DNA from: Otatea glauca
Taxonomy: Eukaryota > Streptophyta > Magnoliopsida > Poales > Poaceae
DNA: 64,000 bases
Direction of reading: 5' to 3'
Assembly (NCBI GenBank): GCA_036346275.1
Contig: CM070719.1
Location: 29,778,093-29,842,092, forward strand
Shown here: piece by piece, positions 11,198 to 23,832 of the stretch
Layout of the letters: each line of letters starts with the position of its first letter
Position numbering within the stretch: position 1 is the stretch's first letter
Program-made: the position numbers and the translations under genes
Notes under the pieces: model-generated
Told to the model about the DNA's origin: nothing
Databases searched by the model: none
Seen by the model: the letters and a program-made list of their open reading frames with translations, nothing else

Positions 11198-14100
11198 CTA
11201 GCAAGAGAATAGGTTCGGAAATTCTGACTTCAAATCTTCTTCTCGCTCCCAAGTGGCTTCACTTTCGGAATGATTGCTCCACTGAACTCTGCAAAAGCGA
11301 ATAGACTTGTTTCTGGTCTTGCGCTCCATAACATTCAAAATTTTGACCGGTTGCTCTTTGTAAGTCAAATCTTCTTGCAGCTCTATCGCATCTAACGGGG
11401 TTTGCTCTGTTGGCACTCTGAGACACTTCTTAAGCTGCGACACATGGAATACATCATGCACTCCTGCCAAGGACTGAGGCAACTCTAACTAATACGCTAC
11501 CTCTCCTCGACGGCTCAGAATCTTGAACGGACCAATATATCTTGGCGCAAGCTTCCCTTTAACGTGAAATCTTTTAACGCCCTTAAGAGGGGTAACCCTG
11601 AGATACACATGATCTTCTGGTTCAAAACTCAAATCTCGGCGACGGTTATCTGTGTAGCTTTTCTGTCTTGACTGTGCTATCTTCAACCTTTCTCTGATCA
11701 TTGCAACATGTATTTCGGCTTTTTCGAGAATATCTGGCCCAAACACCAAACGTTCTCCTGTTTCGTTCCAATTCAACGGAGTACGACATGCACGTCCATA
11801 CAACGCCTCAAACGGTGACATCTGCAAGCTAGCTTGGTAGCTATTATTGTAACTAAATTCTGCATATGGCAAACTTTTATCCCAAGATGTAGCATAAGCT
11901 AAAGCACAAGCTCTCAACATATCCTCTAAAATCTGATTTACTCTTTCAGTCTGACCATTTGTCTGCGGGTGATATGCAGTACTAAAATTCAGGCGAGTCC
12001 CCATTGCTTCATGCAACTTGTTCCAAAACCTTGAGGTAAATTGGGTACCTCTGTCCGACACAATCTTCTTGGGCACTCCATGCAAGCATACAATCCTTGA
12101 CATGTACAACTCCGCTAAACGATCTCCCGAGTAAGTGGTCTTTACTGGGATAAAATGGGCGACCTTGGTTAGACGATCCACAATAACCCAAATGGAATCG
12201 TAACCTCTCTGAGTTTTAGGTAAACCGGTGATAAAGTCCATTCCAATTTCCTCCCACTTCCATTCCGGAATTTTCAACGGCTGCAATAAACCAGCGGGTC
12301 TTTGATGCATAGCTTTTACTCTTTGACATACGTCACATAAAGCAACATGCTCAGCTACTTCACGCTTCATATTAGGCCACCAAAATCTCTCTTTCAAATC
12401 CCGGTACATCTTGGCACTTCCTGGATGAATCGAGTACTTCGAATCGTGAGCTTCCTCAAGAATCAATTGTTTGATCCCTTTTATTCTAAGACGCAAATTC
12501 GCCTTTGAAAAACATGGTTCCTTGCTCATCCAGAGTGAAATCTACGGCTAGGCCTTCTTCCTTTTAGCCTTGATCTTAGAAATTTTATCGTCATCTTTCT
12601 GGCCTTCACTAATCTGACCCTCCAGTGTTGGCTTCATTTCGGTCAGATTACCATTCCTTGAACGACTTCCAACCTTAGTTTCAAATTCCTTGCATAGTTA
12701 CGGTTGATCTTCCATTGTTAGCGTATTTGCGCTATGGCTCTTCGACTCGAGCATCCGCTACCACATTGGCTTTCCGGGATGATAATGAATTCCACATTAT
12801 AATCCTTAATTAGCTCTAGCCATCTTCGCCGCCTCATATTCAGATCCGCTTGAGTGAATATGTATTTGTGCTCTTATGGTGCGTATATATCTCACATCTA
12901 TTTCCTATGAGATAATGACGCCATATCTTTAAAGCATGCACTACTACCGCTAACTCCAAATCATGCGTTGGGTAGTTCACTTCATGCGGTCTTAACTGTC
13001 TCGACGCATAAGCAACGACTTTGCCTTCTTGCATTAACACGCATCCAAATCCTTGCTTTGAAGCATCGCAATAAATATCAAATCCATTTTGCACATCTGG
13101 CAACACTAATACGGGGGCTGTCGTTAAACGCTTCTTTAATTCCATAAAGCTTTTCTCGCACTCTGGCGTCCATGCAAACTTCTTTTCCTTCTTCAACAAC
13201 TGCGTCAGGGATTTAGCAATTGTCGAGAATCCTTCTATGAACCGACGGTAGTATCCCGCCATTCCCAGAAAACTACGAATCTGGGTAACAGACTTCGGTT
13301 GCTCCCAATGCAACACTGCATCCACTTTGCTTGGGTCGACTGCCACTCCTTTAGTAGTCATTACATGACCAAGAAATTCGACTTTTTCCTTCCAAAATTC
13401 ACACTTGCTAAACTTAGCATACAAATGATGCTCGTAGCCTCTCTAGAACCATCCTCGGATGTTTCGCATGCTCTTCCTCTCGTCTTGAGTAAACCAAGAT
13501 ATCGTCTATAAAGACTACAACGAACTTATCCAAATATTCCATGAAAACCTTATTCATCATGCACATGAAATATGCAGGGGCATTCGTCAATCCAAATGAC
13601 ATGACTGTGAACTCATAATGTCCATATCGCGTAGAAAACGCAGTCTTAGGCACATCCTCCGCTCGGATCTTCAACTGATGGTATCCCGAACGAAGATCTA
13701 TCTTGGAGAAAACTCCAGCTCCTCTTAACTGATCAAATAAGTCATCGATCCTGGGCAACGGATACTTATTCTTGATCGTTACTTCATTAAGTGCACGATA
13801 ATCGATGCACATTCTAATACTTCCATCCTTCTTACGAACAAACAAAACCGGGGCTCCCCATGGTGATGAACTAGGTCTAATGAAACCTTTCTCTTGCAGT
13901 TCCTTAATCTGCTTCTTCATTTCCACTAACTCGTCGGTAGGCATCCGATATGGTCTCTTTGATATCGGTGCTGTCCCTGGTGCTAATTCAATGACAAACT
14001 CGATATCCCGGTTCGGTGGCAATCCGGGTAGATCTTCTGGAAACACATCCGGTATTCTCGACCATCGCACATCTTCCATCTTCGATGGCTTTCACGCTGT

Positions 14101-15668
14101 TGATCACTAACTGCCCATCTCGAACTGCGGTCGCTTGAAATTCCACTTTCTTGCCACTAGGGCCTTCCAAAGTTACGATCCTTCGGCCACAATCCAAAAC
14201 AGTCTTATGCTTAGATAGTCAATCCATTCCAAGGATGACGTCTAGGGATTGCGCATCTATCAAGATAAGATTCGCTAGAAATTCTATCCCATCCATAAGC
14301 AACTTAGCTCCCAAACACCCAAGGCTAGATCTAAGCTCAGATCCTGGGGCTTGGACTAAGAGCACACACTTAAGATTCACCACTTTAAATCCATTCTTGG
14401 TTGCAAAACTTTGAGAAACGAATGAATGCGAAGCTCCAGAATCAAACAAAACTGTAGCAGGTACTGAGTTGACCAGAAACTTACCCAGTACGACGTCTAT
14501 AGCCTCCTGAGCTCCATCCACGGTGATGTGGTTGATCCTTCTGCGCACTGTTGATTGCGGGGTTGCTCCATATTGACCTGGCGCACAATTTCCTCCTGAG
14601 GTTGGTGCCTTGGCAGGTGTTGTTCCCAAGTTGAAACGAACTGGCGTGATGCCTCCCTTCTGTGGACACCTATTAGAAAAGTGCCCTGGCTCATTGCATG
14701 TATAGCATCTCTTCACTGCAGACTGTTGATTCCCTCCTGGTGCATTGTTGCCCTGTGCCGGTGTCTGGAAGTTCTGATTGGCAGGGCGAGGTGCAGGGGT
14801 TGATGTCTTGTTCACGGCTGGTGGTTGGAATCTAGCAAACTGCTGTGGTGACATCCTCAAACGTAGATGGTTTGGACGTCCACCCTGATTAGTCATCAAG
14901 CGCTTACGGTTCTCACCCAGCTCTTTGCGCTTATCTTCTAGGATGAAAGCCTTATTGACTAGTTCCTGAAAGTCTGGAAAATTGTGGGTGATCAGTCCCA
15001 CCTGTAGTCCTGAATTCAGTCCCTTCATGAAACGAGACTGCCTAGCTTTATCTGTCGCTACGTCTTCAGGGGCATAGCGAGCTAACTGAGTAAACTTGTT
15101 TAGGTACTTGGCCACTGGTTGGCCTCCTTGTTTCAAAGCCCTGAACTCTTCCTTCTTAAGGTCCATCATTCCCTCCGGGACATGATACTGGCGGAAAGCA
15201 TTAGTAAACTCCTCCCAGGTGATCTCTTGTGGGGCTCCATGAGCGGCACAGTAATTCTCCCACCATTCTGCGGCAGTTCCTTCCAGTTGATGAGAGGTGT
15301 AGAGCACCTTCTCATTGCCCTCACACTGAGTGATGTGCAGCTTCTTCTCAATTGTCCTAAGCCAGTCATCGGCTTCCATAGGGTTCACATTCCCTGAAAA
15401 AGTTGGTGGCCTAGTCCTCATAAAATCTGATAGCTTTGAGTGAGGTCGGGTCCACCATGGTTGTTCCGAGCTCTGTGGTTGTTGTTGTTGGTCTGCGTTG
15501 GTCATCTCACGATCGCCGCATCATAGTCCGCATTAGTTGAGTTTGTGCAACGAGAAATGCTCCCATTTCGCATGTCTCTCGGCGGTGGTTGAGGGCTGCC
15601 TCGTCATTGGGGTTGTCATTACGCACATCCACTTCTGAAGCACCGTTGTTCCCTCGAGTATTCACCAT
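11198..15668 (-). pseudogene. Gypsy element 2 gag-pol polyprotein with chromodomain (broken)
   Basis: The start is at 15668 (M-V-N-T, as in element 1), then a frame change before the long gag block at 14219-15505. That block includes a retrotransposon gag core, the CCHC knuckle CYTCNEPGHFSNRC and the protease motif FDSGASH. A TGG-to-TGA change (M-D-stop-L-S-K) ends it at 14219. RT follows at 13414-14079 (FIDD box), RNase H at 12840-13424 (the TDHKS position reads THHKS), and a long integrase at 11489-12529 with HHCC and the D-D-E motifs (DFITG, SDRGT, NGQTERV). After a TAG the chromodomain lies at 11198-11482, with W-S-N-H-S-E-S-E-A-T-W-E. The chromodomain is thought to direct integration to heterochromatin. 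Damage is lighter than in element 1. Confidence 0.9.
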
Positions 15669-15945
15669 CTGATGATTGCCTCTTAGGTTAGGAAAGGTAG
15701 ATGTAGCATAGATAAGAAGTAAGAATTTCTAAAGCGGGGAGATAGGTTATACCCAACTGAAATAATTCTTTATTATTCTTGGTATGGCCGCTTATTTAAG
15801 CCTACAAGCTTTGCAACACATACTGCACACTCAGCATTACAAAGAAGCAAACTAAACACGAAACCTTAACGTCAACTAAAAAGGTAAAGACTAACTTAAA
15901 GACGCGACTCACACTCGAGTCTCAACATGGCTCCAAGGCTGACAC
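15669..15945. other. Spacer between accessory ORF and gag, element 2
   Basis: A short untranslated leader stretch with no recognisable feature. The same arrangement is found in element 1 at 6667-6937. Confidence 0.5.
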
Positions 15946-16664
15946 TCACTCATCCAGCCACCCTGGCTGAGGCTGACCCGGCGCATACACCGGTGGGTGA
16001 GCTGGCATGGGAGCGAACCTATCCTGATGACCTACTATTGGGTCTTCTGCGACAATAGGGTCTACACTCTCCTCTGGCTCCCACTCTCGCTCCTCTGGAT
16101 CCTCCTCGGACTCTCCAACTGGCTCCTGAACTCCTCGAGTCACGCGCTCCAACTCGTCCTCGACCGCCTCTAGGGCCTCTCCCAGCTCAGTGATCATCCC
16201 GATGGTCAAGCACGGTCACCTCAAGCTCTGCTCGCTACTCGAGTGCCTCGCATACGTCTCCGGCTCTGAGTAGTATCTCTCATATGATCCTCCCGGCAAG
16301 GGTGAACTCCGCAAGGTGTACCGCAGTGGCACACTCGTCCTCCACGATCCGTCGGCGTCGGCATGCTTGAACGTCTGGGTGAAGTCAGAACACTGAGTCG
16401 TGAAGCTCGTCGGCGTAGTCGCGGTAGACACGGCGAAGAGCAAGTCGAGCGACCTCCTGAATAGCAACCTCGTACGAGAATCTTCTGGCGGAGATGTTGA
16501 TTGGTCTGCTAGCTTCCTCGTTCTCCCGAGCGTAGATAATCAGCTTGCAAATAAATCCTCGGTGTACACCATTGACTGACCAGCTGCCTCCTCGGTAAAG
16601 CGGACGATAGCAGCCTCCCAGCGTCTGAAGAACTCTCCACAGCTCCACGGCGTAACCACCAACT
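15946..16664 (-). pseudogene. Accessory reading frame upstream of gag, gypsy element 2
   Basis: It runs in the sense direction between the primer site and gag. From about 16664 it encodes ELWRVLQTLGGCY, then a well-preserved block with GSWSVNGVHRGFICKL, YARENEEASRPINIS, RRFSYEV and ADELHD. It goes on through breaks into an acidic, Glu-rich C-terminus ending PPVYAPGQPQPGWLDE and a stop at 15946-15948. The same beginning and the same end, including the stop, are seen in element 1 at 6938-7670, so the frame was under coding constraint in their ancestor. Length would be about 240 residues. I do not recognise a domain. The segment before the acidic tail (ELGEALEAVEDELERV) could form a coiled coil. 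The function is unknown; a structural or gag-associated role is a guess. Confidence 0.6.
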
Positions 16665-16890
16665 GACTATTCAAAGGTCGAAACGATCGGCATCTGCTTC
16701 ACAAGAACTTTGAATAAGTTCTTCACCCGAAACGACAAGTAAAACGGGTAAATTCAGCAAAGGTGAGAAGTAGAGAATGAGATGAGTCAAGAGTGTTTTA
16801 TTAGTCAAGTTTAGATTTTCTTTTAGAAAATAATTTTGGACTCACACAGGACACCTCCACACTATCTAGGGCCAAGACCTACATCAAGAT

Positions 16891-16901
16891 GCTCGATACC
16901 A
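16891..16901 (-). promoter_or_regulatory. Primer-binding site of gypsy element 2, altered
   Basis: The minus strand reads TGGTATCGAGC. Against the TGGTATCAGAGC of element 1 one base is missing, so priming by tRNA-iMet would be weakened in this copy. Confidence 0.75.
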
Positions 16902-18304
16902 CCTCTGTAAGGACCCGAATCCATCGATCCGAACCCACCGTGTTTACAAAGACTAGTCCCGGGATCAACGCTAGTGCACACTGACTCAACATTGGTACAT
17001 ATCACATCATACACAACGATAATAGAATAATAGTTCATTCATTGATATATCTAAAGGTATGATCTTATGACCAACTTACATTATTAAGCCACGCAGGGCA
17101 AGACTGGAAATATAAACTAGTAATTAAGCAGCGGAAAGTAGAAAACGTAGATAGCTCATCAGTTCACCACAGGCAACCGACAAGGCTTGGACCCTAATGA
17201 CTCGTGTCTTCCTGGACTTCACCTTCCAACACAGGTGTAGATTCTTCAACTGTTGATTATTGTTGTTTGGCAAGGGTGAGTACTTAAGCACTCAACAAGT
17301 TGTGCACACAATGCAAGGCTTATTCCAATGGATAGGCTATCATGGCTATTTTGCAATAAGCAGCATTTATGAACGAATACAATAAATAGATTGTAAAGAC
17401 TGTAAAACAAATATCAATAGTAAATAAATTCAGTATTTCTCAAGTAAACCAAGTTTCCAATCCTAAGTCAAATTCCATCTTCCATATGGCATTCCGCCAT
17501 CCCAACCAAGTTGTCCAATTAATTACACTAACCCTTAATCAGTAATTCCGAGCATTGCTCAATACCATGAGCACGGCTATCCGAATAGTTTCACACTCTG
17601 CAGAGGTTATGCACTTTACCCACGTGATACAACCAAACACCACCAAGGCGAGTGATTATAACAAAGCCTTTACAATGCTCTGGCTTAACCGGATACTACC
17701 CGCTAAGGTTTCAACACTGGTGGGTCTGAAAACCATAACCAGGGCCCCCCTCTTGCGCCATGTGAATTACACCATAACTCGGGAACTCACACCGATCAAG
17801 ATAGTACCAAATTTAAGACATTGCAAATTAATCAGCTAGGCTGGCCCATACCAGACATGTGGTTGCATGATTAACTCAGGTCAAAGGCTTGCAAGGTTAA
17901 GTCCTTAGAGTGATCAAGGCAAGACATCCACATACCCTCCGCCCATCGGGCCCACCTTTGCATCCTCGCCCCTTGTCACTTTCCCCAATCTAAATTATTA
18001 TCACCCAGTTGATTACCAAGCACCACGTGCCATCAACAATCCAACATCGTTGCGTGACATGACTCGCCACAACAACTCAATCTCATCGTGTGATTCCACA
18101 TGACACACAAGTTCATAACATTGTTCCATATTCCATTAATCAAGATTAATTATCAATGATTCTAACACATGTGATGACGTGGCAAGGCTAAGCAACTATT
18201 ACGGACTAAACCTCCAATGTTGATCATAATTACTAATCAACTATATTAAACCAATCTAGGGTGACAATGGATCATGGCATACAATGACAAGGTAGGTTAT
18301 AGAT

Positions 18305-19207
18305 TGTCGGCGTTTTCGAGCGCCGGCAAGTGAATTTGTAAGTCTAAGGGGTCGCGCGTTCCACTCCCTGAATGGTTAGACTCGTGAGTCCAAGATGTAT
18401 ACTGGTTCGGGCTGAAAGTCCCTACTCCAGTTCGGATGGCCGTATTGTATTGCTTTGCACAACGTTTTACAGATGAGGGCGCTAAATTACCTAAGCTCCT
18501 CCTGCTCTCATCTGTTCCTCCTTTTTAGAATCGTTAGCCCTGCCTCCTTTTATACAGAAGGATGGGGCAGGTTACATCGAGAGTCGGGGGAAGGGCGAGG
18601 CGACCTATGCTAGGAGCTCTGGTCCTTCGTCCTGTGGACTGGTCGCCACACGTCTTGCCCATGCTGGGTCGGTAGCTTTGGTGGTCAGGGAGGTTAGGTA
18701 TCCTTCGGGAAATAGCGTACTTGCCCTCTGTGATCCTTACGAATGCTGACGTGCGGTGTGTGACGTTGGTGCTGCCTCGGGAGGAGCGCGGCGTTAAATC
18801 AGACGCGATGGTTGATGGGGTTGGAAGCTCGACTTGGCGATACCAAACCTTCTAGGGAAGGAGCCACCTGCCCTTGTATAGTCACTCCGATTGACCTTGT
18901 TCGCGAGGTACGTGGCGGTAGGCTGATTAGGGCCCCGACACGCGGCCCTCGGCGTCTGTCACTTTGGTTCGGTCGGAGTCGGGAGATCCCGCCCCGCCAA
19001 GGGGGTCGGGAGTGCTGTCCGGTCGGAGTCGGGAGATCCCGCCCCGCCAAGGGGGTCGGGAGCGCTGTCCGGTCGGTGTCTTGTGTGGTCTCGCAGGCGA
19101 TTCGGTCGGTGGCGGGTCGGGCGCGGCCTGTTGGGCTGGAGATATGCTTGAGGCCGCTGGCTCGTCGCTTCGGGCCGTTGGGGTACCCCTGTTATTAGTA
19201 TTCGTCA
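18305..19207 (-). mobile_element. Solo LTR inserted in the right LTR of element 2
   Basis: The left LTR reads TTATAGATCAATCTGG without a break. Here TAGAT is followed by TGTCGGCG and 903 bp later by TTCGTCA then TAGAT again. TG...CA ends plus a 5-bp TSD (18300-18304 and 19208-19212) mark an LTR-retrotransposon insertion reduced to one LTR by recombination. A minus-strand TATA box (TGTATAAAAGGAGG, about 18545-18557) gives the orientation. No internal coding sequence, PBS or PPT is present. The family is a GC-rich grass LTR type that I cannot name. Confidence 0.88.
18971..19070. repeat. Two 50-bp tandem units inside the solo LTR
   Basis: 18971-19020 and 19021-19070 are the same 50 bp except for one T/C difference (AGTGCTGTCC versus AGCGCTGTCC). 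The unit begins GGTCGGAGTCGGGAGATCCC. Confidence 0.95.
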
Positions 19208-20830
19208 TAGATCAATCTGGTATATTACCTAAGCCCAATCTAATTTGAAATAGTTGTATATTTGAAATAGATGCACTAGTGTAAATCAAACATAGCAATT
19301 TTATAAACATAGGTTCAACATGATCAAAGCACAACTTGCCTTGGAATAGGTCCTGATCTGGTTCTGGAACTTGCTCTTGAGTTGCTGGATCTTCCTCCAA
19401 AGCGTCGCACAATTCAACGTCTACGCGTACCGAAGAAGAAAAGTAAATAAATGCCTAAACAGAGAGCAATTAAACTCCAAAAATCAAATAAAATTCACCA
19501 TTAAATATATCTCAATTTTACAAATTTTTAGAAATTGGAATCACTCAAATCCGAGTTAAATTGCAAAAGATATAGCCTTTTGAAGTTTGAAATAAATACT
19601 GAAAATACAGAAATTAGAAATTCGGAATTAACAGATTTATTTTTAAATCAAAAATAGATTTATTGCGTCATCATGACGGCATGCTGACGTCGGCCCTTGA
19701 CCCAGCGAACCAGATGCTGCCATGTGGCCTCGGTCTATGGACTGAGTCCACAGAATCGCGATGGATCACCATGAACTCGGTCCACGGCGCTTGGGCTCCA
19801 TGCACCACGCGGCTTCATCTGATTGGCTGACCAGCGGTGCGATCTGGCCCTTCCATCACCGATCCGACGGCTTACGCTTGGCGACGACGTGGCTTACCGA
19901 CACGTACTCCACGCGGCAAGATCTGACGTGTTCGATCCAAGATCCAACGGTTGCAAACGATCGCGAGGTCCGACGACGAGCTTGGCGGCGCGTTCACCGG
20001 AGACCGAGACGAAGGCGAGCCCAACGGCGCTTTGGCGACCAAACTGCGACGATAACACCCGGAACCGAAGCGTCTCGCAGCGGGGATTCCAGATCTGCCC
20101 TCAACGGCGGCGAATGAACACCGGTCGACCACGAAAACGAAGAAAACGACGGCGGCGGCGCTCGGTGTTCAACCCAAAATCTCGACGAACGGCTGCGGTT
20201 CTCGGGCTATGCGCTTAGGGCTTTTGCTCACGGCCTCCTGACGAACACGGCGCACCCCTTTTATAGCCCTAGGACTCCGTGCCCCACCGGCTTCCACCGC
20301 GGTGTCCATGGCCGACACGGAGCTGGACTCGGAGTCCTCATCCGAGACGATGCACCAGGCACCGACACGTGGCAGGATGAACGGCGCAGATTTCCTCGCG
20401 ACGCGGCTTCATCCGGGACGCCAACGGATCGCAACGGCCGAGATCTTCCAGAAGAAATCCACGGGCCGCGCCGAACTGGGCCGAGCGGAAGTAATGGGCT
20501 CCAGCCCATTACTTCTAAACGAATTTTTCCGGATTTTTCTTTAAAAACAAATGCAGAAATTTATTTAATTGGTTTTAGGCAAATAAATATTCAGAAAAAA
20601 TCCAAGAAAATTCTCAAAAATACTTTGAGACATTCTGGACTCAAATAAAATATTTTTGGCAAAACTTTATTTTAACATTGCACAGATTTAAATAGATTTG
20701 AATAAAAGGCAATAAACTTGATTTCAAATTAATTCAAATAATTTCAGAAAAATCCAAATAAATTCCAGAAAATCACAAATGCACATTTAAGCAATAAAAA
20801 CTTAATTAAGCCAAATTTTGGGATGTTACA

Positions 20831-23800
20831 GCTGACAAGGCTCGGACCCTAACGACTCGTATCCTCTTGGAACTCCTCCGCCAACAAAGGTGTACACTCT
20901 TCAACTGTTGATTGTTGTTATTGGCAAGGGTGAGTACATGGAGCACTCAACAAGTTGTGCACAGAATGCAATTCTATGTAACTATATGCAAGGCTTATTC
21001 CAAAGGAAAAGGCTATTTTGGCTCTTTTGCTCTTTTGCAATAAGCAGTATTTATGAATAAATACAATAAGTAGATTGTAAAGATAGTAAAACAAATAACA
21101 ATATTAAATAGATTCAACATTTCTCAAGTAAACCAAGTTTCCACTCCTAAGTCAAGTTCAACCTTCCACATGGCAATCCTACCATCCCAACCAAGTTTTC
21201 CATTTAATTAAGCTAACCCTTAACTATAATTCCCCAGTGTTGCTCAATACTGCGAGCACGGTTATTCGAATAGTTTTACACTCTGCAAAGGCGATGCACT
21301 TTACCCACACGATACAACCATACACCACAAAGGCGAGTGATTATAACAAAGCATTTACAATGCACTACCTTAACCTGATACTACCCGCTAAGGTTTCAAC
21401 ACTGGTGGTTCTGAAAACCACAACGAGGGCCCCCTTCTTGCGCCATGTGAATTACTTCATAACTCAGGAACTCACACCGCCATTGATTGTATCAAACTAA
21501 GACATTGTAAATTAATCAGCTAGGCTGTCGCATACCAGACATGTGGTTGCATGATTGACTCAGGTCAAAAACTTGTAAGGTTAAGTCCTTAGGATGATCG
21601 AAGCAAGACTTCCACATACCCTCTGCCCGTTAGGCCCACCTTGGCATAATCGCACTTTGTCACTTTCCCCAATCTAAGTGATTACCACCCCAATTGATCA
21701 CCAAGCACCACGTGCCATCAACAATTCAACATCGTTGCATGACATGACTCGCCAGTACAAATCAATCTCATTGTGTGATCTCACATGACACACAAGTTCA
21801 TATCAGTGTTCCATATTCCATTAGTCAAGATTAAACATTAATGATTAAAGTACATGTGATGGTGTGGCATGGCTAAGCAACTAACACAGTCTAACCATCC
21901 CATATTGATTTTATATTAACCAACTACAATGAACCAATCTAGGGTGACAATAGATCATGGCATACAAATAACAAGGTAGGGTATGGATCAATAGGTATAT
22001 TAACTAAGTCCCAATTTATATTGAAACAATTGTATACTTGAAATATTATGCAATAGGGTAAAACAATATAGCAATTTTATAAACATTGGTTCGACATAAT
22101 CAAAGCACAACTTGCCTTGGCAAAGGTTCTGGTCAAGCTCTGGAACTTGATCTTGAAGTGATGAATCCTCTCCCAGAGTATCGATCAATTCAACGTCTAC
22201 GCGAAACGATACAAAGATAGAAAATAAATACAAAACAGGGATTAGATGAACTCCAAAAATCAAATAAAATTCACCATTAAATAGATCTCAATTTTACAAA
22301 TTTTTAGAAATTTGAATCACCCAAATCCGAGTTAAAATGTAAAAGTGATAGCCTTTCAAAGATTGAATTAATTCTGGAAATACAGAAAATAGAAAATCCG
22401 ATTTCCCAAATTATTTTTATTCTGAAAAACCGCATTAATGCGTCATGCTAATGTCAGCACCAATCTGGGCCAATCATATACCGACGCGTGTCAAAGTCCA
22501 TGGACTCAGTCCACGGTTTGGATCTGGTCCATCGTGGACCCGGTCCATGAGCCTCTAGTCTAACTGACACGCAGGCCCGCGGCACGACGACTCAGCGCCA
22601 GCACGATGCACACGCGATTGCCATGCAAGCGCCATGCGACTACCACACAGCTGCCACCTCAGCGGATCTACCTCGTGTCAGACATGGGGCGACGAAGCGT
22701 CAAGCCACATCGACAGCGACGGCACGAGGACCTAGGGTCATCGGCGGTGGGAACGGAGGGTACCTACAGATGCGTCTCGTCGGTGCGGATCTGGTGACGT
22801 GATCGGTTTCCCCTCTGGTACATTGGAACGATGGCGGCGAGCCTCTCTTCTCCGGCGGTGACGGTCCCACGGTGATCTCCTTATCCGGCGATGCTCTGGT
22901 TGAACGGATACGCGCACGAGGTGCTTTGGATGACGGCGAAGTAGATGCGACTAGACCCAAGCTTCGCGGCGGCTTGACGGTGGCAAATCAGCAACTTCCT
23001 CTTGCGGCGGCGCTCGGTAAACTTCTTCAGATTCTCGCTGAACGGCGCTCAATCTACGCAATTTACCTTGGGGCTTTGGTTTGCGACCTCAAGGCGACCC
23101 TAGTGTGCCCCTTTTATAGCGCCGCCTCCCTCTCCGCCGGTGACTCGGACAAGGAGTCCGCGGCGGCTACGGCTCCGTGTCCTTCGCGAAGACGATGAAG
23201 CAGCGCCGTTCGATGACGATAGGACGGCCACGAAACACTGCAGACGCCGCATGATCCTAACCGCCCACGCGTTTTCTGCAACGACCTAGATCTAAAGGAG
23301 TCCCGAATGGTATGCCTTGATCCCCACCGTGCGATCTCAATCCGGTAGTCGCCAGCGCTGGGCTCAAAAGGAAACCCCATCCTCAAATTCCAACCGTTCG
23401 ATTTGGATCCTACGGTTAGCGGTTCGGATTTGGGCTAACGGGCCGGCGGTGCGAATAGGTGGGCCGAGCCAACGCGGTCGGGCTCGCACAGTGCATGGGC
23501 TCGGCCCAACACTATTCAACAGGATTTTCATGAGTTTATCAATTAAAATAATTACAGAAATTCATTTGATTTGTTTTAGGCAATAAAAATACCAGGAAAA
23601 ATCCCAGAAAAATATCAAAAATACTTTGAGACATTTTGAACTCGAATAAAATAGTTTTGGCAAAACTTTATATTACTTTTGTCTATATTAAATTAATTTC
23701 CACAAAAAGGCTATTACACATAATTTGAAATTGATTCAAATAAATTCCAGAAAAATCCAATAAATTCCAGGAAATCACAAAATGCATAAATAACAATAAA

Positions 23801-23832
23801 ATAATAATAAAAGCAAATTTTGGGATGTTAGA
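20831..23832 (-). repeat. Right (5') LTR of gypsy element 1, inner part
   Basis: It resumes after element 2 with the GCTGA duplication and continues to GGGATGTTAGA at 23832. With 7882-8155 it makes an LTR of about 3.27 kb. The part from 22150 on is the partner of 519-2153. A minus-strand TATA box lies near 23107-23119. Confidence 0.9.

Larger units (their letters stand above)
8156..20830 (-). mobile_element. Ty3/gypsy chromovirus element 2, complete, nested in LTR of element 1
   Basis: This is a 12.7-kb element in minus orientation with two matching LTRs (8156-11157 and 16906-20830), a 5-bp TSD GCTGA on both sides, PPT, gag-pol, chromodomain, accessory upstream ORF and primer site. The right LTR is longer only because it holds a solo LTR with its own duplication; without it the two LTRs are about 3002 and 3017 bp. 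LTR copies differ by few substitutions on direct reading, so the insertion is fairly young. The start of its LTR is similar to element 1's, so the two are related subfamilies. It is not autonomous now, since gag-pol has several stops and frame changes. Confidence 0.93.
16906..20830 (-). repeat. Right (5') LTR of gypsy element 2, containing a solo LTR
   Basis: It runs from TGTAAGGACC to GGATGTTACA. It is collinear with 8156-11157 except for the 903-bp insertion plus 5-bp duplication at 18305-19212. Confidence 0.93.
519..23832 (-). mobile_element. Ty3/gypsy chromovirus element 1 (interrupted)
   Basis: This is an LTR retrotransposon in minus orientation. It has a left (3') LTR missing its first half (519-2153), a degraded polypurine tract, broken gag-pol with a C-terminal chromodomain (2164-6666), an accessory reading frame upstream of gag, a tRNA-iMet-type primer site (7866-7877), and a right (5') LTR split into 7882-8155 and 20831-23832 by element 2. 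LTR ends read TGTAAGGACC and GGGATGTTACA; the far right copy ends GGGATGTTAGA, one base off. The chromodomain and the pol order RT-RNase H-integrase place it in the chromoviruses, probably the Tekay/Del lineage. Its own target-site duplication cannot be scored because the left LTR start is not preserved. Confidence 0.88.

Noticed and set aside
18799..19248. Several overlapping frames on both strands
   Set aside because: They fall in the GC-rich solo LTR and its tandem duplication; frames on both strands reflect composition.
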